Source: Siniperca chuatsi
Taxonomy: Eukaryota; Chordata; Actinopteri; Centrarchiformes; Sinipercidae
Assembly (NCBI RefSeq): GCF_020085105.1
Contig: NC_058058.1
Span: forward strand, 3,357,587-3,421,586
Reading direction: 5' to 3'
DNA: 64,000 nt
Of the stretch, positions 27,301 to 41,400 are shown piece by piece. Under the pieces are notes generated by a model. It had not been told where the DNA came from, did no database searches, and saw only the letters and a list, made by a program, of their open reading frames with translations. Position 1 is the first letter of the stretch. Every line of letters begins with the position of its first letter. A program made the translations under genes and the position numbers.

Positions 27301-30300
27301 GACAGTAGTCTGCATTGGTCATTCAAAAAAAGATCACCGGAAGACTGCGGATTATAAACAAAAGCAGTCCCAGGGAAGTAGGTTTCATAAAACAGCTGCT
27401 TCGAGAAAATGTCTGATTTCCTGTCTGATCTGTCCAATATGAAACGTCTGATCTTCTGTAAATATATTTAACTTCTCGTGCACCGATTTGCTAAAGCTGA
27501 ACAGCCCATCAGAGTGATTTCTCTCACTGACGGCCTCGGCCGCTGATTCAACTTGCTCAGACATCGGCCGACAGCCGGTGTGTCGGGGCCTCAAAAGGTT
27601 AAGAGAAGTGGGCATGCCAGCAGGAGGTCGATGGTTCCATCCCCAGACTGGAAAGATAAATTTGGGAGGGGAGTGTAAAAGAGCAGCCCCTCCCTCATTG
27701 CCACCCTTAAATAAGGCCCTTAACCGAAATAGATCAGACTGTGGTTGTACTGTGACTGAACAGGCCACTCAGTAAGTGCGTTTGATGTTTCAATTAATTG
27801 TTATTAATAAGCTACACTTAACTTGACAGTTCTGCACTATTACCTTATACCGTATTATTATCATCAACCGGTAAACCCACTTTGTACTTCACACTTATTT
27901 TATACTCATACCCACTTGGTACTTAATTTATTTTCTGACCTGTATTATAGTGTATTATATTTTTTGCTAGTACTTCTATCCCTGTGTGCACTGACGTGAT
28001 AGGGAGCTGCTGTAACAAAAGAGTTTCCCCTCGGGGATCAATAAAGTATTTCTGATTCTGATTCTGAATAATAACAAAATGCGACATGTGCAATGGAAAG
28101 ACTTAGTGAATAAATCATGACGTAAAGCATGTGACTTATTTGAACGGAAGTTTCCGCTCTACTAGCTGTAGACAACAAAAATTGCGGCAGGAAAAAATAC
28201 ATCAGATCTAAACAAACATAAATGTCATATTTCTATCATGTTTTCCACATGGGTTTCCATCGTTTGAGGGGCGCTCTTTTAATTACATCATCTCGTTGCG
28301 CCCTCTTCTTCTGCAATGCTTTAATGGCACCCTACTAACTTTCACATAACAGCAGTGGAGGGAAACACATTTATTCACATTTTCTTCACCGTCAACTCAA
28401 GCGCATTGCTGTATTGCCAATGGTGGTGCTTTTATCCACTCCAAGTTATACTGACAGTGCAGTTCGGACAGCATAGAGCTGAGCCTGACAAGTGTCAGAA
28501 GATGGACAAAGAATAAACCTTTCCTCTGGACTCACACCAAACTCTCCATTTCTCATCCATCTAAGAATTTCTGGTGTGTATTGACAGCCTCAAGGGGCCG
28601 CTGGAGTGGCTGTTGCCTTTTTGTCTTGCTGAGAGAAGAATATTAATTTCAATTGTGCTGCTGAAAATATCAGGCCACACTGTGGGAATAACCCATTTTC
28701 ACCCTTTCTGATTTTGACTTCCTAATGACTGCAGTGTGAGTACAAACACTTCGACTCCTGGGAAAACATGTCCAGAAATAGGCCTGACTGACGCAGGCAA
28801 AAATTAATATCACTGCACAATCTGCCAATAGCAGCAGATCTGGAGTCAGATGAGTAAATGCAGAAAAGTCTCAGTGTATCTCACTCCGCTGCAGAATATC
28901 TCATAAAGTACATAATGACAACAGTGTGAGTCTAACACAGTTCATATGTCAGTGTGTGATTAAACCAAACATAAGCTGGCTGACTCTCTCTCTCTCCCCC
29001 TGTGTGTGTGTGTGTGTCTGTGTGTGTGTAATTAGACATCAGCAGATGCTGCATCACCTGTCTGCTGTCAGACTGCTGATTACCAGAGTGGAACTGCTTC
29101 CTGCAACACACTGCACACCTGACAAACACACACTGCACACCTGACAAACACACACTGCACACCTGAGGAACACACACCAACAACAGTTCATAGTTTGAAG
29201 CTTTGTTGCGATTATAAGGGAATTTTCCTATATAAATAATGAATAAAGTTGATATCTCACAGTTTTAGCTGATGCTGAATTTTTTATTTTATTTTTTTAA
29301 TTCAGTGTGATGCCAACATGCATCTTCCGATTACACTGTGATGACTGCTTGATACTTGGTGCAGATTTGAACGTCAAATCAAATCAAACAATCAAACATT
29401 GCTTTATTAGCAATGTTTCTGTCCTGATTTAACACTACACTAGTTTGAAGCACTTTGGACAGGATTTGAGCAGTAATTACATCTACTCAAATGTGTAAAA
29501 CATTTATTTTGACATTTGCATTTTAGATCATCTTTTGTGCTGTCACAGTCCTGCCTCAAGTGAAAACAAGAGAAACATAATCCCTTCAATTCCTAAAAGG
29601 TTTTTAGAAATGCACAGAGCGGTAGATACTACTCAAGGACTACTTATTGTCACATTAGAAGAGAGACGGCCTATTCATTCAGCCCAAAATGAATGAAAAT
29701 GCACACTTATAGTCGTGTAACTAACAAATCAATCATCCTCATACCAACTTGTTGCAATATATCAGGCATATTTTCAAGCAAACAAGGTCCGGTAACAAAT
29801 AAGATGACTGGAACAGTCTGCTCCCCTAGTGTATATTCATTCTTATACCAGCTGAGCTTACAAAGACTAGGAACACTGAATTTAAAAATATGAATATAGG
29901 AAATTAACAAATCATTATCAGGATCAGTGTGTTCTGAATTATAGAAAAAGCTAAGACGTCATTTCTCTTTTTCAATGACTTAAATGAGACTGGTCTTGTG
30001 CTCAGTGATGGTCATTTCCCTGGTTGGAAAAACAGCCAACCAATCACAGCAATACAATATTTCTGTCAGTCAACAAATTCTGTGAAAGGTCCAAAACAGA
30101 CAATGTGTTAGTCCGTCTCTCAATACTCTCTGACGTCTCTACCCTGTGTGTGGCTCTCAGCTCCAAGCCCATTGGTTCCTACTGAAGATGTAAATGTTTA
30201 AAAATAGAACCCAAATGTATAAAGACTAAATAAGGCTAAATACAACTAGAAAAACATCTTCTTTTAAGAAAGGGGTCACCTTTCTGTGCCAGAGCCAGAA

Positions 30301-31018
30301 AAATAGCAACAGAAAAACAAAAATGGCAATGGACATAACCATTACCAAAATAACCATTTCAAAATCTGCATCTTTGCATCTGCATCTCATCTTTCTTTAA
30401 TCAACATGACAAACGTTAACTGCCTTAGGAACCGCTTCTTCAACTTCTGTGTCGAATGAAAATGACATTAACAGGTCAGATACAGTACATCAGCCATTAA
30501 TGATTAGGTTAGGGCAAGCAGAGAACGGCTAACACAAACATCAATGTCTTCCTGCATGATGAGGTGAAAACAAATGGCAAGTCAGGCTAAAAACTTTAAC
30601 CAACGCTAAATGATTCTTTACCATATTTGTCAAAATTTAATTTGACGAAGCAGTGCATGATTGTGCTGCTGTTTGGGAGTCGACCAGTCAAGATTTTCAG
30701 ATTCTCCCATGAACACATGAATTCTTAATTATAGTTATTGCTAAAACGTTATGAGTCCTCTAAAATGGTAGAGATCTGAAACCTGGATTACTACTAAAAT
30801 CTACTTAACTTGTCTTTCAACTATCGACTTGATTTTCTATAAATCCCTTTGCTTCTTTGAGACGAACCCTTCGTCCAAACTTTAGAGACATGTTCTCAGA
30901 CCAAGTTTGTTCTATCATCATAATTATTGTGTGTAAACAGCTGTTTCTGCTTTAATTGAAGAGACAGACGGTCCTATCGAGTATCCAGGCAACACAGGCT
31001 GTCATGTCACACTCTCGT

Positions 31019-31065
<47 letters not shown>

Positions 31066-34000
31066 CGGCCAAACGCTTCGCCTCTTCTACCAGCCAACCT
31101 GGCAGCTCATCAACCATCACTTGGATCATTTCTTTTAAATTAAAAACTCTGGATGCCAAACCTTCATAAGGAGTTAAAATAATTGGCAGTTTTGAACAAT
31201 AATCACAGTTTTCACTCTGCTATCTTCTAATTAGCTTTCATGCACACTCTCCACATCAAACTTCCAGACACCAGATGCTTCAGTTTAGAGGAGTTCAGTG
31301 TGATGAATGTTGACACACTGAAATATAACTCGGTCTGATTAAATCTATCACTGAAAATTAGGCTATGCTGAGAGTTGTGCTCTGAGTACAAGTTGCCATT
31401 ACAACTATAGTGGATGATGCGGACTAGGGCTGAACAATATGCAAAAAAAAATTAATTAAAATAAAATCATATTGCGATTATTCTGACATATGTGGACAAC
31501 TGAGTATTACACCCATATGTAGTGTGGCCATAAATCTGCTGCTATAGCAGCCTCCACTCCTCTGGTTTCAGGCTTTGTACCAGATTTTAGCCATTCAACC
31601 ACAAGAGTATGGCTCACAGTCTGCTTTCCAGTTCATCCCAAAGGTGTTGGGTGGGGCCAGTCAAGTTCTTCCACATCAAACTGGGAAAACCATTTCTTTA
31701 TGGACCTGGCTTTGTGCACAGGGGCTTTGACATGTTGAAACAGGAAAGGGCCTTCAACAAACTGTTGCCACAAAGTTGGATTGTCTATTGTCTAAATTAT
31801 ATTTGGGGTGTCCACATACTTTTGGCCATATTGTGTAGCAGTTGTTCATTTCCTTATATAAACTACCTCACCTTTTTGGTGTCATAAATATACTTCCTCT
31901 GTGTTAGAATTACAGCTGTTTGCATTGCTGCCTGAACAGCTTATAGCAGTTTTTAGTGGTTTTCACCACTACAGCTGGGTTTCACTAAAATACAGTCACT
32001 GCGTTGCATCCCACACTACAAATATTGACTTCAAAGTTAGGGATCTATTACTAAAACTGGCCTTCTCGGATTTTATGTCATTGTGTCACTGGTACCTGAA
32101 ACAGCATGCACCTCAGCAGCCTGACCCGGTCAGACATATGCTAGCTCACTCTCTTCCTTTCTCGCACACTCCTGCGAGCTGGCGCATTAATTTACAACAT
32201 TTATGGAGACATAAAACACTGATAAAAATGTTTGTTACATTGAACAACAGTGTGCACACTCACTTCCGACCACTCACACATACTTCCTTAAGAAACTGAA
32301 AATGCTCTATGTGAGTACGCTGTCAATGCAAAACCAAACTTTCCTCCAGCAGCTTGAGAGTAAAAGGCCTCCAGTGAAAAAAATGGATTATGGTACATTT
32401 GAGGAGGCATTTTTTTACACCTAATTTGTCAGTTTTACACAAGTGAATTAAACAGGCAAAGAGCTGTTGGCACATACTGCAGTTTGGGCAGATCTCAAAC
32501 CAATAAAATATATCATCTGTGACACTGCTGCAGGTTATTTTTTTCCTATTTCAACTCTTTTAAGACCTGGAGCTTTTACAGTCAACTTCCTCTTCCAACT
32601 CTTCAGACCTGTGCAGGAACGCTGACATTTTCATTTTATTCAAAGTTCAATTTGGGAAACAGGCGCTTAGGACATAGCAGGACTCTGCTGAGAGCAGGCT
32701 TCTGCTTCCTGCCCGACAGACAACAGGGAGAACACAAAAGACAGTGTAGCTCTGCCGTGTAACCGGAGGACAGCGGATGTGTGCTGCAAATAACAAAGGA
32801 CATAAGTCGACATATTGCCAGCAGTTAAGCTGTTGTTGAAAATGTGACATTAAGACTTCCATTTTCTTTGTTTCAAACACAGTAAGACACCTTGGGCAGA
32901 GTTTAGCTCTGCTGTGGACTTACTGCCTGACAGCTGTAAAACTGTTTGAAACGCCACTCGGCTCAGTGGACTCACAGGCTAGGAGGCTAACATAACAGAG
33001 CCAAAGAAGCATCGCTGCAACCAGAAATCAATTTCTGTCTAGTGCGGGTGAGATGTAGGCATTAAATAGCTATATATACACCTAGCATAGCATACTGACT
33101 GTTGGGTCTTACAACAAAAACAGGATGATGGAGAAGAAAAATAACCACAGATCAATTGACTGAAAATGTGGTGGTCTAAAGCAAAAAAAAGGATATTTGC
33201 AATGGTTTTACACTTGACAAATTCGACTAAAGTCAATACTTTATACAAGATATCAGCTCAGTCATGTCCTCTGCTGCTGATAGAATATTCTTGTCTGGTT
33301 GGCATTTGTAGGAGGCAGTGGGATGCAGCCAGAAGGAGGCTACAACAGCAGGCTTTTTGCCCCGCCTTTGACTGTGGTTGTTGTCTTTATATGTGGACGG
33401 ACAACACGTAGTACAAACTAGATTGTTTTAAGGATACTGAACCCTTAACTGTAGCCTGTTGGAGTAGATAATGACCAACTGTCCAAATCCAATTAAGGAC
33501 TAAAGTTGTAATCCTTTCAGTCCTGGTTGATTTGGCGAGGCCCGTGGTTACCATGGTAACAAGTACAATTTAATAAGTGGTTGAGTGGCTACTTTGTCAG
33601 AAATACAACCGAAGTGCAGCTGGTGTATCGGTTTACAGCGCAACCAAACAAACTCATGTTGTTTTAATAAAGAAATTAGTCAAAAATAATTACAACCGCA
33701 ATTAGATTTTACGCCGTGAGTAGTTTTCCACAAAACAGCAGTAAAGTTGGTCACTTCGTTGAGGAGTTGGAGGTGTGCAGCCTGTCGCCTGCAGCTCTTC
33801 ATCTAACAGCTCACTGTGGCTGATCATTCTTGTTCCATTACTCCCTTGCAAAAATAAAAAATGATCGGCTGACAGAAAAATTGCCAAAAACGTCACAATA
33901 AAAAAGGCCCTACGTGTTTCGCCAGTTGTAACGCCTTTATTATAAAGCAGCAGCAGTAGGAAATGTTGGGTTAGCATTAGCAGCAACTTAATACAGCTCT

Positions 34001-35382
34001 GACACGGTGTAAAGACAGCGAACAGAAAACAGTGAGGCTGTTATCAATGAGAGAAAATTGCACTTAATTGCATGCATCATGTCCTGTGAATCCCCCGTGC
34101 TTACCAATAAAAACTACTGGGCCTACACAGAGAGATAATTACTGAATGTAATACGTGGAATAGCTATTGCAGAAAAAATGCCAACCATAACAGTATAAAA
34201 AATCAGGTTTGATTTCATGAAAATCTTTATAAATTTAAGGTATTTGTTGCTAAATATGTATTTCATGTAATTTCATGTGTACAAAACACCAGAATATGGA
34301 GTATAAACACCCATTTTAGGGAAATCATGGTGTAATGTAAGTTTTGCAGCAGATTGGGTCTCTCGATTGCTCTCTTGTATTTCTTCACCCTCCACCCCCC
34401 TCTCTCTGACTGTTTATGTAATTGTCAGCTTTGAGATGTGGAGAGGATTCATCTCAATCTCCCTGCATGAGGCAGCACTTTTGGCTCAGTTGAAAGCAAG
34501 ATCATGCTGCCGTCGACTTGGCAGGCTCGCGCGATGATTTAAAGAAGCAGCTCAAGTTTTGAAGTGAAGACTTAATTTATGTGCCAGTCAAACAGCACCT
34601 CTCCTTTAATCATACTCAAACTTCCCAGGTGCTCCTGGGGGCTTCAAACCACTTCCTCAACAGATTGTTCATCTGTCTTAAGTCTCAGAGGAAATAACTG
34701 CTTCATTCTCAGCACCCCTAAACCTCACGTCCGCAACACTCGATGAGATTGACAAGTATCTGAGGTCTGTTTGCACACTGCAGGGAGTGCACTGAGTGGT
34801 ATATGGAGGAAAAACACCTGTCTCATTCTCTATGTTGAAAGTGCAGGAACAATGAAGTCTCCATAGGATGTTTAGTACTTAAATGAGGCTATGAAAAGTA
34901 ATCTACAGTTGGGGTTTGGAAGCATTTTATATAATCTGAAATAATTATCAATCACTTATTGAATCTGAATCCTTGCGAATCCCTAACTAAATGGATTTAG
35001 GTTTAGCTTTCTCACTTTCTAGCTATATAATGTTTTAGCACTATGTTTTCATCTACTTGTCGCCTGCAGTTCTTCATTCATAATACTGAGCTGCACAAAC
35101 AGCAGAGTGAATAAGTCACAGTTAATAAGTTCATAAACTGACAATGTATATCACCATCTACTTCATCCAGTTCCAAACTTCAATCTGAAATTAAGTAGTT
35201 GTGATGTCAGTACCTACAGCCACACTCAACAGGATTTGTATGCAAACAAAACATGCACCCATGTTTGCTACAGCTCAGCGAAGTGTCCTATTCCAACTAA
35301 TTCATTCCCTGTAGATTTGTACTATTTGTCTGAATTAATTTCAGGCGTCTATTATTGTCACTGGTGGGAAATTTTCTCTGCG

Positions 35383-35421
<39 letters not shown>

Positions 35422-38400
35422 CAAACCTGAAAGGAAAAGGCAAACTTCCAGCACTCGATCCAAAGAAGAATACATTCAACAACTCTTTACTTCTACTTTT
35501 CACCACAGAATATCCAGTCCACAGTTGCATGTTTTTAAGCAAAGGCCAGAGAAACATTTATCAAGATAAAAAAAGGGCTGAAGTGCAAAGTTAAACAGCT
35601 AAACTGTAACCCACCTACAGCCTGAACCACGTTGGTTCACTGGGTGTCACAAGTTCAGTGGTTAATTATAAGCTATAGTGAAGTATGCAGAGGTGACTTC
35701 AATCCATCAAGCAGGCAGTGAGCTGCACCACAGAGGATTCATTTCAGCAGCACTGTATTAACATGATGAAAAAGTCACCTCACAATGTCCAGTCCTTTGC
35801 TTCTTTAGTGAGCAAATCTGTTAATCTTAAGGATGTGCGCTGAATAACAATCATGCAAGATGATGAAATGTTGAGCCACAACATCTTATGTGAAATAAGA
35901 CTATTTAAATCTTCTCATTTAATTTGGCACAGTGCATTTCTGAGGAGCTTTCTTTGTTTGAAAAGAGGCACCATCTGCCCATTGTTTAGACACACTGAAC
36001 CTGTAATTAGCAACTGGCCCTTCAAACTTTCAGTCTATCTATTAAGTATATAAAAACAACAGTACTAGGGCTGGGTGTCAAAGGCTGGCTCCATTTTGGA
36101 TCTGGTTCGCAGTTGGCAAACATGGCAGCGGCGGATGGCCGCCCACCATTGAGTCTGGTTCTGTCCAATGTTTCTGCCTGTTAAAACGGAAGTTTTTTCT
36201 TGCCACTGTCGCCAAGTGCTTGCTCATGGTGGGATTTGCTGGGTCTCTGTAAATAATATTATATAGAGTACAGTCTAGACCTGCTCTATAGGAAAAGTGC
36301 AATAAGATAACTTCTGTTATGAATTGGTGCTATATAAATAAAAAAATTGACCCGGGGTGCACGGTGCTACAGCTCCTGCCTCCCAATGAACTGACCAACA
36401 TCACACCTCCTCAGCCGGTGCCTCGAGGAATGTGAGTAATTTAATATGTCTGAATGGTGAGTGAATGGTGGATTCATTTAGGCATCCAGTCATAACAGAT
36501 CACTTCATGACCCAGCCAGGTTTCAGTAAGATGGATGGAAAATGAACGTCATTATGCCTCGAGGAATGTGAGTATTAATATGTCTCTGATATTAAATCGT
36601 TCACTAGTACAGCTTTAGATGACAGAGAGCTGACATTAAAGAGTCCACATTTAATTCTCCTATTTTGTCGTCTTATTTCAGTGTTTTTCTTTATGTTTTT
36701 ATGTATAACTCCTCTTCTGTTAACTTTCGATTTGATTAATTTAAGTGGTCGGGGGGGCAGACACCGTCACTAAGGAGTTTTGGGTGGGTAACTGCTCTAA
36801 TGGAAGCGCAGAGAAGCATGTAGGACTACAACTCTCCCTCCTGGTCTCAACTCTGAGTTGTCATGGTTTTGGTCGACAAATAAACTCGGCCAGATTTCTG
36901 GATATGAGAGCTGCTCCATCCAAAGTGGGATGAATGCCGTCTCTCCTAATCAGACCAGGTCTTCCCCAGAAAGTCCGCCAATTATCTACAAAGCCCACAT
37001 CGTTTGCTGGACACCACCTCGACAGCCAGCGGCGGAATGAAGACACGCCCAGAGAAGTCCGACATTGTCTTTGCATATGTACACACCGACTCATTAATTT
37101 TAGTGACCTCCGATTGGTGTAATCGAGAGTTATTACCACCGACGTGAATAACAGTCTTACTGTATTTACACTTATCCTTAGCCAGCAGTTTTAAAAGGAT
37201 TCAACGTCGCCCGCTCTGGCCCCAGGAATATATCTGACTGTGGTCGCTGGTGTCGCTCACTTCACGTTTCTCAAAATGGAGCTGCGGGTGTGTCGCTGAG
37301 TGGGGAGAACTTGTTAGAAACGTGAACAGGTTGTTGGTGAACCGTGGGCTTCTGCTTCCTTCGGACAAAATATCGAGATTTGATAAGCTCTGATGCTGAG
37401 GAGTCTCTTATCAAACTTTTTTCTCTTCTGGGACTTTTTTTATTTGCAAAGAGCAATGCAGAAGTATTTTAGGTTGCAGGTAGGCCTGTCGCGAAACAAT
37501 TGCGATAAATTATATTATTGTCATTTTAAGACCATTTTATGCCACTAATATAATTATACGCATAATAATGCAATACACCCTTTCAATGAATTATTATAAT
37601 TCTTAAGAATATTCAGACATTGGAATTGAAAAAAATATTAAAATATCCTAAAAAAAAGAAACACACACAACAAACAAAACACACAACCAAAACAATAAAT
37701 AAAATGGACTGTCAGACTCTGTTAACAAAAACTGCACTTAAATAAATATTAAAACATGTAACTAACTGAGGTTAATTCTGTAAAAGACAAAAATAACAAT
37801 TTTGGCTGTTTTCTGGTTAGTGTGCTCTCTGCAAGGCGGTGTCTGAACTCAGCCAAAAGATCTTTTGTTAGAGAAAAAAAAACAAAAAAAAAAAACATCA
37901 CTCTACAACCACAAGTGGACTGTGTGTCTAACAAGACCGACAGGGTGGCGACTCTTCTTTGAAGAAACTAACTAGCAGATTACGTCATGTCAATTTCATG
38001 CATATCATATCAATATTTTAAGATGATCAACTTGATAATTCTGAATCAGAACCATCAGTACTTGGAATAGCCCAAATAACTTGTGGAAATTCAATGTATA
38101 CGGTACGTATTTAATCAACATTTTATATGTTCTGCTGCTCAGCTCATTTTCAGGTTGTAGCTACAGGTTGTCAACATTAATTAGGCTGCAACTCAAAACT
38201 TTCTGCCTTCTCAGCCAACAAACGGTGATAACAGATCTTTGAGTTTTTGTTTGTTCCAACTTTGGTTAACTGTAAATGTTAAGCTGAATTTGGTTTCAAT
38301 AAAATGCTACAAAACCCCTGAGTCTATACAATACATTCCCACTAAGCTTTGGCTAGAAATCAAGATCCCAAAAAATATCAAGAGTCTTTTTCTGAAGGGA

Positions 38401-41400
38401 GGCACCGATCCATGTTCAGTGACACTCACAGCTGATGTACAATAATAGCCCAACACGGAGCTGTCTGCTGCACACAAACATATGCTGGTGTGGAAGGAAT
38501 TATCTGAGCTGCAGATTGGTGGGTTTATTATTTCTGGAAGGCCATATTTTCAATTTCATAATCCAATACTGATGTTTCAGTCTAGTGATTATAGATAATC
38601 ATGACAAACAGCCTGTATTACGTCACTGACCTTGCTTTACAGCGACTTGGAACACTAAATATCTGGTAACTTAAGCTACCATTAATTGGGGAGCTAATTT
38701 AATCTCAACAGCAAAATGGAAACCAACGAACAGTCTTATAAAGCACTGCTATTCTCTACATTACAGCCATTTCCTTTTCTGTCAAACCGACACACGAGAA
38801 ACAGCAGATTCACACTTTTATAGACATTCATACATGTCATACAATCTCAGCTTAATGTGACCTCACATTCACGATGAGCCTCTCCAGTTAAGAGCCTCTG
38901 CTAAATGTCTGAAATGAAGATGTAATGTTTTAATGAGCCTGCAGCTCAGCTTGGTGTCAGACTGACTCACTCGGCTGAACACGTTCCACAGCTCAACAGT
39001 AAACGCTTCCGATTCTCTCACTGTTCTTCAAAGCTCATTATTAGTAAAAGGGGGGCAGCCAGTTGCTTATTAGTAAGGACTTCCAGAGCCAAACTCATTC
39101 CTTGGCGTCTAATTAATATGCTGCCCAGTGCTGCAGAAAGAGAGGTGCTGCTTTGGTGACAGGCCGCACTGTCCCACTTAAAAACACTTTCCCAAATACT
39201 CTGAGCTCAGACATATTTTTACTTACTTACTTACTTACTTACTTTTCACTATGTTTACATACACAGAAGAAACCAAGTTATTGTGAGAAATCACAGGTTA
39301 AGGCAGGAAATCGGAGAAGGTGGCGAGACATGCACTACAATAACCGGTTACTGTCTGACTTGTTTATTGTTGTTCTGATCCATATCACAAAGTCTTTCAG
39401 CACTTGAGCACAACTGAAGGAGGTGTGACCACCCGTACAGTCCGCAACAAAATTGAAAATGAGCGCTTCTCATCCACCAGTGTCGCAGAAAACGTGGTAC
39501 AGCATCAAGTTAGGCGTGAAGGTTATTCTCTTCTCATGTATCAGTGAGATATTTACAGAGATATATACAGAGAGACAATCACTGGGTTGCTTAAGTGGAT
39601 GTAAACGCACCCAGTGTGTGTCCAATTTTCTCTGAAACTGCAGCTTTGAACATCCCATGACTCACCAGCAGCTACGACTGCAACTTGGGAGGATTAGCGC
39701 AAAAAAATTATATGCATCTATCATGCAAGTGACTTTCCACAACGGATGACAATTCTTCAAATGTATGAATTCATATTTTAGAGATGTTTTGCATTTTATT
39801 GTAACAAAATGTGGCTACTTTTACATGTTAAAATTGTACATTTGAGATTGTTTCAGGCCATAACAGTAGTCTCAGAAATAATAATTATCTGTCTGCCTCT
39901 TTAATTTTACTTCTAAAAAAAGGTTAGCTGTAGAAAAAAAAGGGACAAAAATTTGTTTTGTTCCCCAAGTCAAAGCTTCCAATCACAGTTAATATTAAGG
40001 ATTATGAAAGTCTATGAAAATAATGAGGATAATAAGTAAAACTGTGATGTATCCCTGTCATAGAGAGGGGAATTGGTTGTTTGGGTCAAACTCTCAGGAG
40101 GAGCTCAAAGCTCTCTGCTGCCAGGCTGACATTACCTGTTTTTACGGGATAAAAAAAATAAGACGGACACATTTTTGTGACCTTTAAAACTTTCCGGGGG
40201 CTCAAAAAGTCTCGACACTCACTGGGATTATTACCCATCATTTGCCACAGCAGCTCGACAGCGCTGTCGAAGAGGAGAGGGAGAGAAAACAAAAACAAAT
40301 GCATTACTCAAGCCATCATAAAATGATCAGCCCAAACTTTTGTTGATAGATTGTTGAAGATACTTGTACTTTAATAACAACTATTTTTAATGAATCAATC
40401 AGTTAGGTTTCCATACTTTTCATAACCTTCCATACCTGTGCAGAGACCATGGAAGACACATTTCTACATAAAAACTTTTACACAACATTGTGTCCAAAGA
40501 AATGTTTGCCAACAACTCAGCATGGACTCAAAGCTGAGGCTCTGGGAGATTTTCTTTTTTTGGCAAAAAGAAAAAGTCATTTCTACAGGCGAGGAAATGT
40601 TGCAAATCCATTCCTAAATCCATTTCAGTGTAAAGGCTGAATACAATGCTGTTGCATAGTAGGCAGATAGATTATCAGCCAGAAAAGGGTAACAATTTCC
40701 TGAAAATCTGCTTACATATCATCTTACATAATACCCCGAAAAAGCAGTTTGGGTGCACAGTGCTAATGAGAACAGTGTGTTACACAACAAAGTGATGAGG
40801 AGCCAGTCTGAAGGCACAACTGAAACTCTTTGAAATCTTAGTGTCAGCATTTTACCATTTCAGCATTATCTGACTGTACTGACCAGGGGGGGACAGTGGG
40901 ATACTGCAGACAGACGAGGAGGACAGTAAACGCACAGTGAGACACTGAGGACGCAGAGCGCCTGATGAGGACGCAGAGCGCCTGATGAGCTGACTCCAGG
41001 TGCTGCATGTACTGCAGTTTGTGAGGTGAACGTGACATCTACACGTCTGTGGTCTCCCCCAATGCTCACTTATTTTAAAACATTTCTAAAATGATTCATT
41101 TATTATCAATGTTTTTCTTGAATTTCCAAACACTTCTCCCAGTTCCCAGGACATTACTCAGATCTTTTTACTCCTGATTCGGCAGCTGATTTTACTATTT
41201 CAGTCTATGATGAGTCACTCTGGTTTGGTTCACAATGAGACCATTTTTTTTTTTTCCTTTCGAGCAAACAGAAAATACCCTCTGGTGACTCAAAAAGAGG
41301 AAATATACACACATGCTACACACACACACACTCGCCTGCCTGTTCATGCCCACTGAAAGTACACACACTGCAAGAAAAGAAATTAGTCTCAAACCACACA

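Noticed and set aside
27385..27775. 127-codon minus-strand ORF in TMEM65 intron 1
   Set aside because: It spans the junction of a MITE and a SINE-like fragment, so its open frame is accidental.
29001..29170. Regularly spaced repeats resembling a small CRISPR array
   Set aside because: The units are directly tandem with no spacers, in a vertebrate intron.
31609..32299. Two consecutive plus-strand ORFs of 92 and 132 codons
   Set aside because: The first lies over the Tc1 fossil in the antisense direction; the second has low-complexity composition and no splice or homology support.
33702..33986. 94-codon minus-strand ORF with a hydrophobic N-terminus
   Set aside because: Composition is Leu/Phe-rich because of A/T-rich repeats; no splice donor or family match.
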